Source: Chryseobacterium gleum
GTDB taxonomy: Bacteria; Bacteroidota; Bacteroidia; Flavobacteriales_D; Sanyastnellaceae
NCBI GenBank assembly: GCA_945883885.1
Contig: CAMCYM010000120.1
Location: 1-5,285 of the forward strand
DNA: 5,285 bases
Reading direction: 5' to 3'
The position numbers and the translations under genes were made by a program. The notes beneath the pieces were generated by a model. The model did no database searches. It had not been told where the DNA came from and saw nothing but the letters and a program-made list of their open reading frames with translations. How positions within the stretch are numbered: position 1 is the stretch's first letter; every line of letters starts with the position of its first letter. This document shows, one piece after another, positions 1 to 5,267 of this stretch.

Positions 1-489
1 CGCTTTTTTTGCCATGCTCAGCAGGCCGAGGCCCGCACCGCCACGCGCCGTGAGGCTCCCGTCGCACAGGACCTCCACATAGCGCCGGCGCAGTTCTTCG
101 TGGCCCATGCCGTTGACGTCCACAAGCCGTGAACGGAGTTCAGCGGCCATTTCGAAATCGACCAGGTTCCCCGCTTGGATTTGGTAGCCGAGGGGGGTAC
201 GCTCGAGGGTCAGGAAGAGGTGGGTTTCACCGCGGTCATCGACCCAGCCGTGCCTCAGAACGTTCTCGAGGCATTCGATCAGCACATTTGCAATGCGGCG
301 TACCTCCTTGCGGGACCCTCCTGCACTCCACACCCCACGTTCCGCAAGCATCAACAACGCATCCGACGTGGCACCGTCCAGCGAGCCGGTGTAGCTGAGC
401 ACCACATCGCTTTCAATGGCATCCGCACCCTTCCCGTGCAGCTTGTGCTGCAAGGCTTCCAGCAAGGGAGTGCGGGTCAATTGTGGCAC
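1..489 (-). CDS. SiaB-like (DUF6272) protein kinase family, partial (3' end off window)
   Basis: The reverse strand from a GTG at 489 gives an uninterrupted 163-residue frame (MPQLTRTPLLEALQHKLHGK...) that runs off the left edge. Two features of a GHKL/HATPase-like fold are visible: an N-box-like helix at residues 72-80 (ECLENVLRH) and a G-box-like loop at 149-157 (RGGAGLGLL) followed by SMAKKA. With the segment DVVLSYTGSLDGA at 28-40, this matches SiaB/DUF6272 proteins, which are usually about 180-190 aa, so roughly 20 residues are missing. In the characterised Pseudomonas Sia system, SiaB phosphorylates the small protein SiaC, and the phosphatase SiaA opposes it, to control c-di-GMP and aggregation. 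Whether a SiaC gene follows cannot be seen. An in-frame TAG lies nine codons upstream of the GTG. The alternative start is the TTG at 480, three codons in. No Shine-Dalgarno sequence is visible. Family call is firm; kinase activity here is inference. Confidence 0.85.
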   Translation of the reverse strand, partial: MPQLTRTPLLEALQHKLHGKGADAIESDVVLSYTGSLDGATSDALLMLAERGVWSAGGSRKEVRRIANVLIECLENVLRHGWVDDRGETHLFLTLERTPLGYQIQAGNLVDFEMAAELRSRLVDVNGMGHEELRRRYVEVLCDGSLTARGGAGLGLLSMAKKA

Positions 490-510
490 GGTGCAGGCGT
501 TGGTTGTCTA

Positions 511-542
511 CGAATGTATAAAAACAATCGACGAACTACAAC
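511..542 (-). promoter_or_regulatory. Bacteroidota-type promoter for the SiaB-like gene
   Basis: On the minus strand, GTTG (542-539) is followed after 20 bases by TACATTCG (518-511). The Bacteroidota housekeeping consensus is TTTG at -33 and TAnnTTTG at -7, with about 19-21 bases between. The match is TTG plus seven of eight -7 positions counting the free ones. Transcription would start about 5 bases downstream, near 505, leaving a short leader before the GTG at 489. The region is noticeably more AT-rich than its surroundings. Assigned from motif and position only. Confidence 0.5.
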
Positions 543-624
543 TTACGACACACGAAGTGGGTCGATGGCGTTGTGAATTGTCACGGTAAACATAGCTCTC
601 TTTCAGTGTCTTAGGTACACGGAA

Positions 625-664
625 CCCCGCGACTTATTCACCGAGTTGTGAATACTTCGCGGGG
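625..664. terminator. Strong imperfect dyad, candidate terminator or operator
   Basis: A 17-base left arm (625-641) and a 17-base right arm (648-664) pair around a 6-base loop (CGAGTT), with only two adjacent mismatches in the middle of the stem. The outer 8 bp are GC-rich (CCCCGCGA/TCGCGGGG) and the inner 7 bp are TATTCAC/GTGAATA. It lies 30 bases past the stop of the 94-aa gene and upstream of the SiaB-like promoter, where a terminator is expected. No run of T follows on either strand, so it is not a textbook intrinsic terminator. The inner TATTCAC-N8-type symmetry would also suit a protein-binding site. Confidence 0.5.
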
Positions 665-694
665 CTATAGCGTGGTATTTGGATGCGGATGGAC

Positions 695-979
695 TCAGTC
701 GCGCGGTCGGCGTACCGTGCGCTCGGGCACGAGCAAAACGCCTTCGGGTGTGCGGATCATTTCGTAGAAAAGCGGGTGCAGGTAGTTCAGCGTCCTTGGA
801 AAGGGGCGCTGCTCGAACCGGCAACGCCACACGGTCAGGGCCAGGCGCTTCAAAGTGAACCACGCGTGGGTATTGAACCCGTCCGGTCGGGAAAACTGCT
901 CGATCCATGCATGGGCATCGGCGAGGGTCCGAACCGAGGACGGGGCCTCGAGGGCGATGGGGTTGAGGGGGATGGACAT
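695..979 (-). CDS. Unrecognised 94-aa protein
   Basis: Starts at the ATG at 979 (MSIPLNPIALEAPSSVRTLA...) and ends at TGA 695-697. I do not recognise a family. The protein is soluble, has no signal peptide or membrane segment, and is rich in aromatic and basic residues. It has a helical N-terminal half (TLADAHAWIEQF at 18-29), a centre with THAWFTLKRLALTVWRCRFE (37-56), then PRTLNYLHPLFYEMIRTPEG (61-80) and a basic tail (RTVRRPRD). A GTG 13 codons upstream (1018) is a possible start, but the extra residues look less protein-like and ATG is preferred. It lies 81 bases past the WYL regulator on the same strand, so it may be the last gene of that transcript or have its own promoter; I saw no convincing promoter in the gap. 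Codon use (G/C at third positions) and the lack of a better frame support its being real. Confidence 0.6.
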   Translation of the reverse strand: MSIPLNPIALEAPSSVRTLADAHAWIEQFSRPDGFNTHAWFTLKRLALTVWRCRFEQRPFPRTLNYLHPLFYEMIRTPEGVLLVPERTVRRPRD

Positions 980-1060
980 GGCCGTAGGGTTTTGAACACC
1001 ACAAACGAACACAGCCACTCCGCAAAGGATTTACGCAGTGATTTTTCTGGGAAAAAAAGT

Positions 1061-2083
1061 TCAGCGGTACTGCGCCAAGGCGGCCTGCAACGCCTCGGCG
1101 ATGCGGTCGCGCAGCTCGGGGGGCGACTCGACGACCACGGCGGGGCCGAGGCCGAGGATGAATTGGAGGAACTCGAAGCTGGGAGTGACCGAAAACCGAG
1201 CTTCCCAAACGCCAGGCTCGCGTTCGTGCAGCCGTTGCGATGGGTGGGCGGGGAGGGAAGAGAGGTACCGGGCTTCGACCGGGGTGCACCGGAGCACGAC
1301 GTCGAGGGGAGGAGCGGCGAGGGTGGTGATGCCGAAGCTCGAGGCGAAGTAGGTGCGGCCGTCGAAGTCCGGTCTGCGAGTGAACCCAGCGCCGGTGGGC
1401 ACTAAGGAAGCAATGCGGTCGAGGCCGAAGGTGCGGAAGTCCCTGCGCGCGGCCTCCCAACCGACGACGTACCACCGGTTGCGGTATTCCTTGAGCAGGT
1501 GCGGGTCGAGGACGTGGGTAGCAGCCGGACTGCCGTCGAATTTGCGGTAGGCCAGTTCGACTGTACGCCGTTCGCGGATCGCTTCGAGCAGCGGCGCGAG
1601 CCATTCGGGCCCGTGCGGCGCCGGGGCGGATTCGAATGCGACGAGGTCTTCGAGGCCTGCAGTATCGAGGTTGGGCGCGATCGAGAGCCGGTCGGCAATT
1701 TTCGAGATAGCTGCGCCAAACTGACTGAAAATGGGCACATCCCGGAACTGCACCAGCGTCCGCGCCGCGAACCGAATCGCGTCGAGTTCGTCGTCGTTCA
1801 GGTGCAACTCGGCGATGGTATAGTCCGGGTCGGTATAGTGGTAGCCGCGGTTGAGCCGGCAAAAAGCGATGGGCGCATGGAAGCCCAGCTCCGCCTCGAA
1901 CCGCATGGCATAGAGGTCTTTCTCAATCGTAGACAGGCTGATGCGGTCGCCGCCCCCGTCGCCGTACAAGGCATCTTCGCAGGCCTCGCGCAGGTCCTCT
2001 TTCGTCGGGTACGGCCGCGCGCTGTTCGTGAGGCACCGGTCGATGATCCGGTAGCGCAGCAGGGCGTACTTATTTGCTGGCAT
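1061..2083 (-). CDS. WYL-domain transcriptional regulator
   Basis: A 340-aa DNA-binding regulator. The N-terminal part (about 5-85) is a helix-turn-helix region in the form typical of Bacteroidota WYL proteins: YRIIDRCLTN (11-20), YPTKEDL (25-31), ISLSTIEKDLYAMR (48-61), GYHYTD (80-85). The linker helices (95-150) are followed by the WYL domain (about 160-235) with LDPHLLKEYRNRWYVVGW (192-209), where WYV stands for the WYL triad, and LDRI (221-224). A C-terminal WCX-like segment (about 258-335) includes PVEARYLSSLP and a final helix. WYL domains bind ligands, in some cases nucleic acids or nucleotides, and these proteins act as repressors or activators; the target here is unknown. The ATG at 2083 is chosen because it matches the family start. 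The open frame continues upstream to 2548, but that part overlaps the DUF554 gene and is spurious. The gap to the DUF554 stop is 5 bases, so co-transcription is likely. Confidence 0.93.
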   Translation of the reverse strand: MPANKYALLRYRIIDRCLTNSARPYPTKEDLREACEDALYGDGGGDRISLSTIEKDLYAMRFEAELGFHAPIAFCRLNRGYHYTDPDYTIAELHLNDDELDAIRFAARTLVQFRDVPIFSQFGAAISKIADRLSIAPNLDTAGLEDLVAFESAPAPHGPEWLAPLLEAIRERRTVELAYRKFDGSPAATHVLDPHLLKEYRNRWYVVGWEAARRDFRTFGLDRIASLVPTGAGFTRRPDFDGRTYFASSFGITTLAAPPLDVVLRCTPVEARYLSSLPAHPSQRLHEREPGVWEARFSVTPSFEFLQFILGLGPAVVVESPPELRDRIAEALQAALAQYR

Positions 2084-2088
2084 GCGAG

Positions 2089-2799
2089 TTAGCCGATTGC
2101 AGCGGTGAGTGCGGCCAGTGCGGATTCCACCCAGCGCGAGGCCGCTACCGCCGCCGGCAGGACCACCAGGGCGGGCAGCAGGTCGGCCATCCGAAATGTC
2201 CGCACGCCGACCAAATCGAGTCCGAGGGCGACCAGCAAAATCCCACCCACCGACGAGAACTCGGCGGCGGTCGCGGGGTCCATTTGGCCTCCGGCGGCCG
2301 CGAAGGCCGCCGTGAGCGCCCCCTGCAGCACCAGCACCCCCGGCGCGGCCCACAGCACCCCCCGCCCGAACGCGGCCGCAAGGAACGCCGCCGCGATGCC
2401 GTCCATCGTGCCTTTCACCAGCAGCACGCCCGGCTCCCCGTGCACACCGTCTTCCATGCATCCGATGACGGTCATCGATCCCGCACAAAACAGGACCATC
2501 GCCTTGAGGAATCCGTTGTCTGCGCCTCCGGCCGAATCGCCCGCCCAACGGCTCGAAACCGCATCCAACCGCCGCTGCACCCCCAGCGCACTGCCCAGCA
2601 GGATGCCCGCGAAACAGGCGAAAAACACTGCGAGCGGCTGCTGCATCCCGGCCACCATTCGAATCCCGAGCCCGAGCGTGAACAGCCCCGCGGCCAGGAA
2701 TGCAGCATCCTTGCCCGACTCCGTCAGCCGTCCGCGGAACGCCAGTCCCACCGCGGCTCCCAGCGCCACGGCTCCTGCGTTGTAAAGCGTCCCGACCAT
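2089..2799 (-). CDS. DUF554 family inner-membrane protein (YdfK-like)
   Basis: A 236-aa, very hydrophobic protein with about six or seven membrane segments (roughly 5-21, 32-50, 56-74, 98-115, 130-165, 182-200, 206-222). It fits DUF554 in length and motifs. The N-terminus MVGTLYNAGAVALGAAVG corresponds to the usual MIGTLVN...G start. The central VLFCAGSMTVIGCMEDGV (102-119) is followed by LLVKGTMDGIAAAFLAAAFG (126-145). VGGILLVALGLDL (184-196) and a late DLLPALV (206-212) complete the pattern. The biochemical function of DUF554 is not established; it is usually described as a possible transport protein. The ATG at 2799 is preferred over an in-frame GTG at 2814 because it matches the family start. 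It leaves 16 bases to the upstream beta-barrel gene and 5 bases to the WYL gene, consistent with one operon. A functional link to its neighbours is not shown by the sequence. Confidence 0.92.
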   Translation of the reverse strand: MVGTLYNAGAVALGAAVGLAFRGRLTESGKDAAFLAAGLFTLGLGIRMVAGMQQPLAVFFACFAGILLGSALGVQRRLDAVSSRWAGDSAGGADNGFLKAMVLFCAGSMTVIGCMEDGVHGEPGVLLVKGTMDGIAAAFLAAAFGRGVLWAAPGVLVLQGALTAAFAAAGGQMDPATAAEFSSVGGILLVALGLDLVGVRTFRMADLLPALVVLPAAVAASRWVESALAALTAAIG

Positions 2800-2815
2800 G
2801 GGACGAAAGTACACC

Positions 2816-3904
2816 TCACTCGTGCGATCCGAAGTGCAGGCCCACGGTCACCGCTCCGACGTTGTTTTCCAGTTCGCCTTCGAAGAACGGCAGCATGGGC
2901 ACTTCCACTACGAGGGAGACGTGCTTGAACCCCGCTTGAATCCGTCCGGACGCGGCGAATCGGTTGACGCCGAAGCCCTTGTACTTTTCTTTCCAGTCGC
3001 CCCCGACCGCGTCTTCGTAGACGCGGCGGTAGCTGCTGTAGAGCTTCACGCCGCCGACGATTCCCGCAGCGAGGTGGAAGCCCTCGCCGGACGTTTTCGA
3101 CGTGTGCAAATCCAGCAGCAATGGAACGCGCACCCACCCGGCCCGCAAGGCGTGGCGCCGCATGTTGAGCGAGTCGACGGCCACGGCCTCGAGCCCCGTG
3201 GTGGCTGCGGCATCGGCGAATGTGAGCTTGACGCCGTCCTCGACGCCCACCCGCCAGAGGTCCATGCCGAAGCCCGTCGTCAAGCCGAAGCGCTCGCCGA
3301 TGAGCTTCGCACGGTATTCGATGGGGTTCAGCTCCATGCGCCAATTCGACCCGACCCGGTCGTCCGCCAGAGACCAAGCCGCGGGGGTTCCCCATTCCGA
3401 CACCTCGGGCAGGCCCGGCGCGATGGCGTTGGGGGACGTGTAAAACAGCCCCGTTCCGAATGAGAAGCCCTTCCAAAGTCCACGGATGCCCTCTCCGTCG
3501 TCACCGGACGGCGCATCGTTCCCGAGGGGGATCTTGAATTCCCACTCGGTCTCGCCATCCACATCTGTTTCGATGTTTGTGAAGGCAGCATCTAAACCCA
3601 TTTCCAGCTCCTCGAGCATGTCTTCCATGTCCTCGAGCTCTTTGAGGTCCATCTCGATTTGGATTCCCTTGCCGAGCGTCGAATCCACCTGAACCACCAA
3701 CGTGTCCCCCTCGCCGTCCCGCATGCGGATGACAATGCGCTTCTCAACGCGCAGGGTATCAAGGTTTTCGATGGTCACTACCGTTGTGGTGTCCGCAGAC
3801 AGGGCCTGTGCCGGTAAGGCGAAAGGAGTGGGGAGGGCTGCCGCCGGGGCAGCCCAAACGCCCGCGGCACTCAGCATGCCGCAAAGGGTATGTGTCAGTT
3901 TCAT
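2816..3904 (-). CDS. Outer-membrane beta-barrel protein with acidic helical segment
   Basis: A 362-aa exported protein. Residues 1-24 look like a Sec signal peptide (basic start MKLTH, hydrophobic core, AAPAAA region); cleavage could also lie near 36. Residues 39-80 are beta-rich (TTVVTIENLDTLRVEKRIVI, DTLVVQVDST). Residues 81-108 form a strongly acidic, Met/Leu-rich amphipathic helix (LKELEDMEDMLEELEMGLDA). From about 145 to 359 the pattern alternates as in an 8- to 10-strand barrel, with GFSFGTGLFYTS, FGLTTGFGMDLWRVG, GEGFHLAAGIVGGVKLYSSY, the Bacteroidota-typical KGFGVNRFAASGRIQAGFKH, and a final strand AVTVGLHFG. This resembles the outer-membrane beta-barrel family common in Bacteroidota. 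The start overlaps the stop of the upstream TM protein by ATGA (3901-3904), so translation is probably coupled. It may be the sensor partner or regulatory target of the sigma module; that is inference. Confidence 0.85.
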   Translation of the reverse strand: MKLTHTLCGMLSAAGVWAAPAAALPTPFALPAQALSADTTTVVTIENLDTLRVEKRIVIRMRDGEGDTLVVQVDSTLGKGIQIEMDLKELEDMEDMLEELEMGLDAAFTNIETDVDGETEWEFKIPLGNDAPSGDDGEGIRGLWKGFSFGTGLFYTSPNAIAPGLPEVSEWGTPAAWSLADDRVGSNWRMELNPIEYRAKLIGERFGLTTGFGMDLWRVGVEDGVKLTFADAAATTGLEAVAVDSLNMRRHALRAGWVRVPLLLDLHTSKTSGEGFHLAAGIVGGVKLYSSYRRVYEDAVGGDWKEKYKGFGVNRFAASGRIQAGFKHVSLVVEVPMLPFFEGELENNVGAVTVGLHFGSHE

Positions 3905-4791
3905 GGTTCTTCAGTTTTTGTTCGTTCGAAATCTGTCATCGCCAGCACCTCCAATCCGCCGAGGTACACCACCATGATGTCCTCGGCCTCTTCCGCCCGC
4001 TTCCATCCAAACCTTCCCCCCGTCCGCTCCACGGCCCGTTCCCCTAGTTGCGCAAACCAGTAGCTCGCTGCGGCGCGCAGCTGGTGGAGGGGTTGGGGTT
4101 GGGGTTGAGGGTTGAGGGTTGAGGGTTGAGGTTGGGGTTGGGGTTGAGGTTGAGGTTGAGGTTGAGGTTGGGGTTGAGGGTTGAGGGTGAGGGGTGAGGG
4201 ATGAGGGATGAGGGTTGAGGGTTGAGATTGAGGGTGAGGGGTGAGGGTTGAGGGTTGAGATTGAGGTTGGGAATGCGGTGCCCCACGTGCATCCATCCGT
4301 TCTGCCAACTCAGTGCTGGCTACGCCAGCGCCCTCTTCCGTCAAGCTGGCGGAGCCAGCGCCCTCATCCCTCATCTCTGCAATCTCAACGCTGGCAACAC
4401 CAGCGCCCTGTTCCCTCAAGCTGGCGGAGCCAGCGCCCTCATCCCTCATCTCTGCAATCTCAGTGCTGGCAACGCCAGCACCCTGTTCCATCAAGCTGGC
4501 GGAGCCAGCGCCCTGTTCCTGCGGCCACCAGCTGACGATGCCGACGCCGATGAGGATGGCGGCAGCTGCGGCCCAGCGCAAGTGCGCCGTGGGCCGAGTG
4601 CGCGAGGCAGCTGCGCGGTAGAGGCGGGTGCGGTCTGGGAAGGAGGTAGAGAAGTCGGGGAGCAGGGCCGGGGTTGTGGAGGTGGAAGGGGTTTTTTTGA
4701 GGTGGTCCCAGGTGCGTGGGGGGGAGGGAGGCGGCGTGAGGAAGGGGCCGCGGTCCGGTGCCGGTGGGGGCGGGGGGAGACGGCGGTTCAT
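3901..4791 (-). CDS. Single-TM protein with internal repeats, candidate anti-sigma factor
   Basis: A 296-aa protein encoded directly after the ECF sigma factor, overlapping it by ATGA (4788-4791). Layout: a Pro-rich cytoplasmic N-terminus (1-70; five prolines at 6-10, then FLTPPPSPPRTWDHLKK at 17-33); one TM helix (about 73-89, WAAAAAILIGVGIVSWW); a 25-residue tandem repeat of the type EQGAGVASTEIAEMRDEGAG (about 93-165); a Gln/Pro/Ser/Leu/Asn low-complexity stretch (174-234) with a QP run; and a non-repetitive C-terminal domain (235-296) with ASYWFAQLGERAVER, FGWKRAEEAEDIMVVYLGGL and a charged tail. Position and topology (short cytoplasmic N-terminus, one TM, periplasmic part) suit an anti-sigma factor, but I see no zinc-binding HxxxCxxC or clear anti-sigma domain. 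The C-terminal domain is not recognised. The repeats keep the frame open, so the gene is probably expressed. Confidence 0.72.
   Translation of the reverse strand: MNRRLPPPPPAPDRGPFLTPPPSPPRTWDHLKKTPSTSTTPALLPDFSTSFPDRTRLYRAAASRTRPTAHLRWAAAAAILIGVGIVSWWPQEQGAGSASLMEQGAGVASTEIAEMRDEGAGSASLREQGAGVASVEIAEMRDEGAGSASLTEEGAGVASTELAERMDARGAPHSQPQSQPSTLTPHPQSQPSTLIPHPSPLTLNPQPQPQPQPQPQPQPQPQPSTLNPQPQPQPLHQLRAAASYWFAQLGERAVERTGGRFGWKRAEEAEDIMVVYLGGLEVLAMTDFERTKTEEP
4087..4271. repeat. Telomere-like G-rich hexamer/heptamer microsatellite
   Basis: On the plus strand about 185 bases consist almost entirely of GGGTTGA, GGTTGG, GGTTGA and GGGATGA/GGGGTGA units. The densest part (4089-4130) reads GGGG-TT-GGGG-TT-GGGG-TTGA-GGG-TTGA-GGG. 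At 4146-4170 there is an almost pure GAGGTT hexamer run, which encodes the QP run on the other strand. The tract lies inside the TM-protein gene and is read in frame as Gln-Pro/Ser-Thr-Leu-Asn-Pro/Leu-Ile-Pro-His-Pro. The G-rich strand is the template strand, so the mRNA is C-rich. A mix of 6- and 7-base units means that slippage by one heptamer would shift the frame, while slippage by a hexamer would not. Confidence 0.9.
4311..4515. repeat. 75-bp tandem repeat with paired GCTGGC-NNN-GCCAGC dyads
   Basis: About 2.7 copies of a 75-bp unit, boundaries near 4315, 4390 and 4465. Each unit begins with GCTGGC-NNN-GCCAGC, has a second such dyad (GCTGGC-GGA-GCCAGC) 30 bases later, and then CCCTCATCCCTCATCTCTGC. 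Dyads lie at 4315-4329, 4345-4359, 4390-4404 (one mismatch), 4420-4434, 4465-4479 and 4495-4509, at strictly alternating 30/45-base spacing. On the coding (minus) strand each dyad encodes Ala-Gly-(Ser/Val)-Ala-Ser, so the unit is 25 residues. Copies differ at only a few bases, indicating recent duplication or homogenisation. Confidence 0.93.
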
Positions 4792-5267
4792 AGGAGGGCG
4801 TCGATGGGCCCGAGGGCGGTTTGGAGCGCCTTCCGGGCGCGAAAAATGTAGACCCGTACCTGGTCAAGCGAAAGGGACGTGATGTCCGCAATTTCCTGGT
4901 AGCTGTAGCCTTCGTAGTCGCGCAAGAGCACGACGGATCGCTGCACTTCGGACAGGCCTTCGAGGGCGCTGTGCAGCAGGGCTTGCACGTCGTGCGGCGG
5001 CACGTCAGAGGCCACCGCGTGCGCCGGGTCGAGCGGCGTTCGGGGCTTGCGGCGGCGCAGGAGGTCGATGCAGCGGTGGTGCACGGTGGTGAAGAGGTAG
5101 CTCTTTGATTTCGTCGGGTCGACGTCGTGGCGCCGGGTCCACAAGCGCTCAAAGGCATCCTGCACAGCGTCCTCCGCGTCGTGCTCGTCCGCGGTCAGCG
5201 AAAGTGCGAACCGGAAGAGGGCATCCGCTTGGGCGTCCACGAGGCCGTTGAAGGCGTCGACCGTCAT
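4788..5267 (-). CDS. ECF-type RNA polymerase sigma factor (sigma-70 family)
   Basis: A 159-aa sigma factor of group 4 (ECF) size, lacking region 3. Sigma-2 spans about 8-75, with DAEDAVQDAFERLW at 30-43 (the usual D-x2-D/QD-x-F-x2-W pattern) and SKSYLFTTVHHRCIDLLRRR at 54-73, which covers the -10 recognition and core-binding helices. Sigma-4 spans about 95-150, with LSEVQRSVVLLRDYEGYSYQ (105-124) and the helix-turn-helix EIADITSLSLDQVRVYIFRARKAL. It would direct RNA polymerase to a small regulon, often including its own operon. The ATG at 5267 gives the family-like start MTVDAFNGLVDAQADALFRF; the frame stays open to the right edge, so an upstream start cannot be excluded. Its stop overlaps the next gene's start by ATGA. 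The promoter lies outside the window. Confidence 0.95.
   Translation of the reverse strand: MTVDAFNGLVDAQADALFRFALSLTADEHDAEDAVQDAFERLWTRRHDVDPTKSKSYLFTTVHHRCIDLLRRRKPRTPLDPAHAVASDVPPHDVQALLHSALEGLSEVQRSVVLLRDYEGYSYQEIADITSLSLDQVRVYIFRARKALQTALGPIDALL

Noticed and set aside
175..576. Plus-strand frame antisense to the SiaB-like gene
   Set aside because: The opposite strand encodes a protein with clear N-box and G-box motifs of DUF6272, so this is a shadow.
1040..1064. Intrinsic terminator after the WYL gene (T-run on the minus strand at 1058-1052)
   Set aside because: There is a run of seven T just after the stop codon but no stable hairpin directly before it.
603..1862. Long minus-strand frame of 419 residues
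   Set aside because: Arg/Pro-rich, and overlaps the well-supported WYL gene and the 94-aa gene in a different frame.
2084..2548. Upstream extension of the WYL reading frame (155 extra residues)
   Set aside because: It lies wholly inside the DUF554 gene in another frame, is Gly/Arg-rich as expected of a GC-rich shadow, and the ATG at 2083 matches the family N-terminus.
2074..2928. Long open frame on the plus strand antisense to DUF554
   Set aside because: Its Arg/His/Pro/Gln-rich composition has no fold or family features; it is an antisense shadow of a high-GC gene.
2798..3463. Long open frame on the plus strand antisense to the beta-barrel gene
   Set aside because: Antisense to a gene with a clear signal peptide and barrel pattern; no recognisable domain.
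4087..4271. True telomere or eukaryotic sequence
   Set aside because: The telomere-like words are interrupted and irregular, lie within an open bacterial reading frame, and are flanked by clear bacterial operon genes.
4311..4515. CRISPR array
   Set aside because: Unit length and content are constant with no unique spacers, and the repeat is read in frame as protein.
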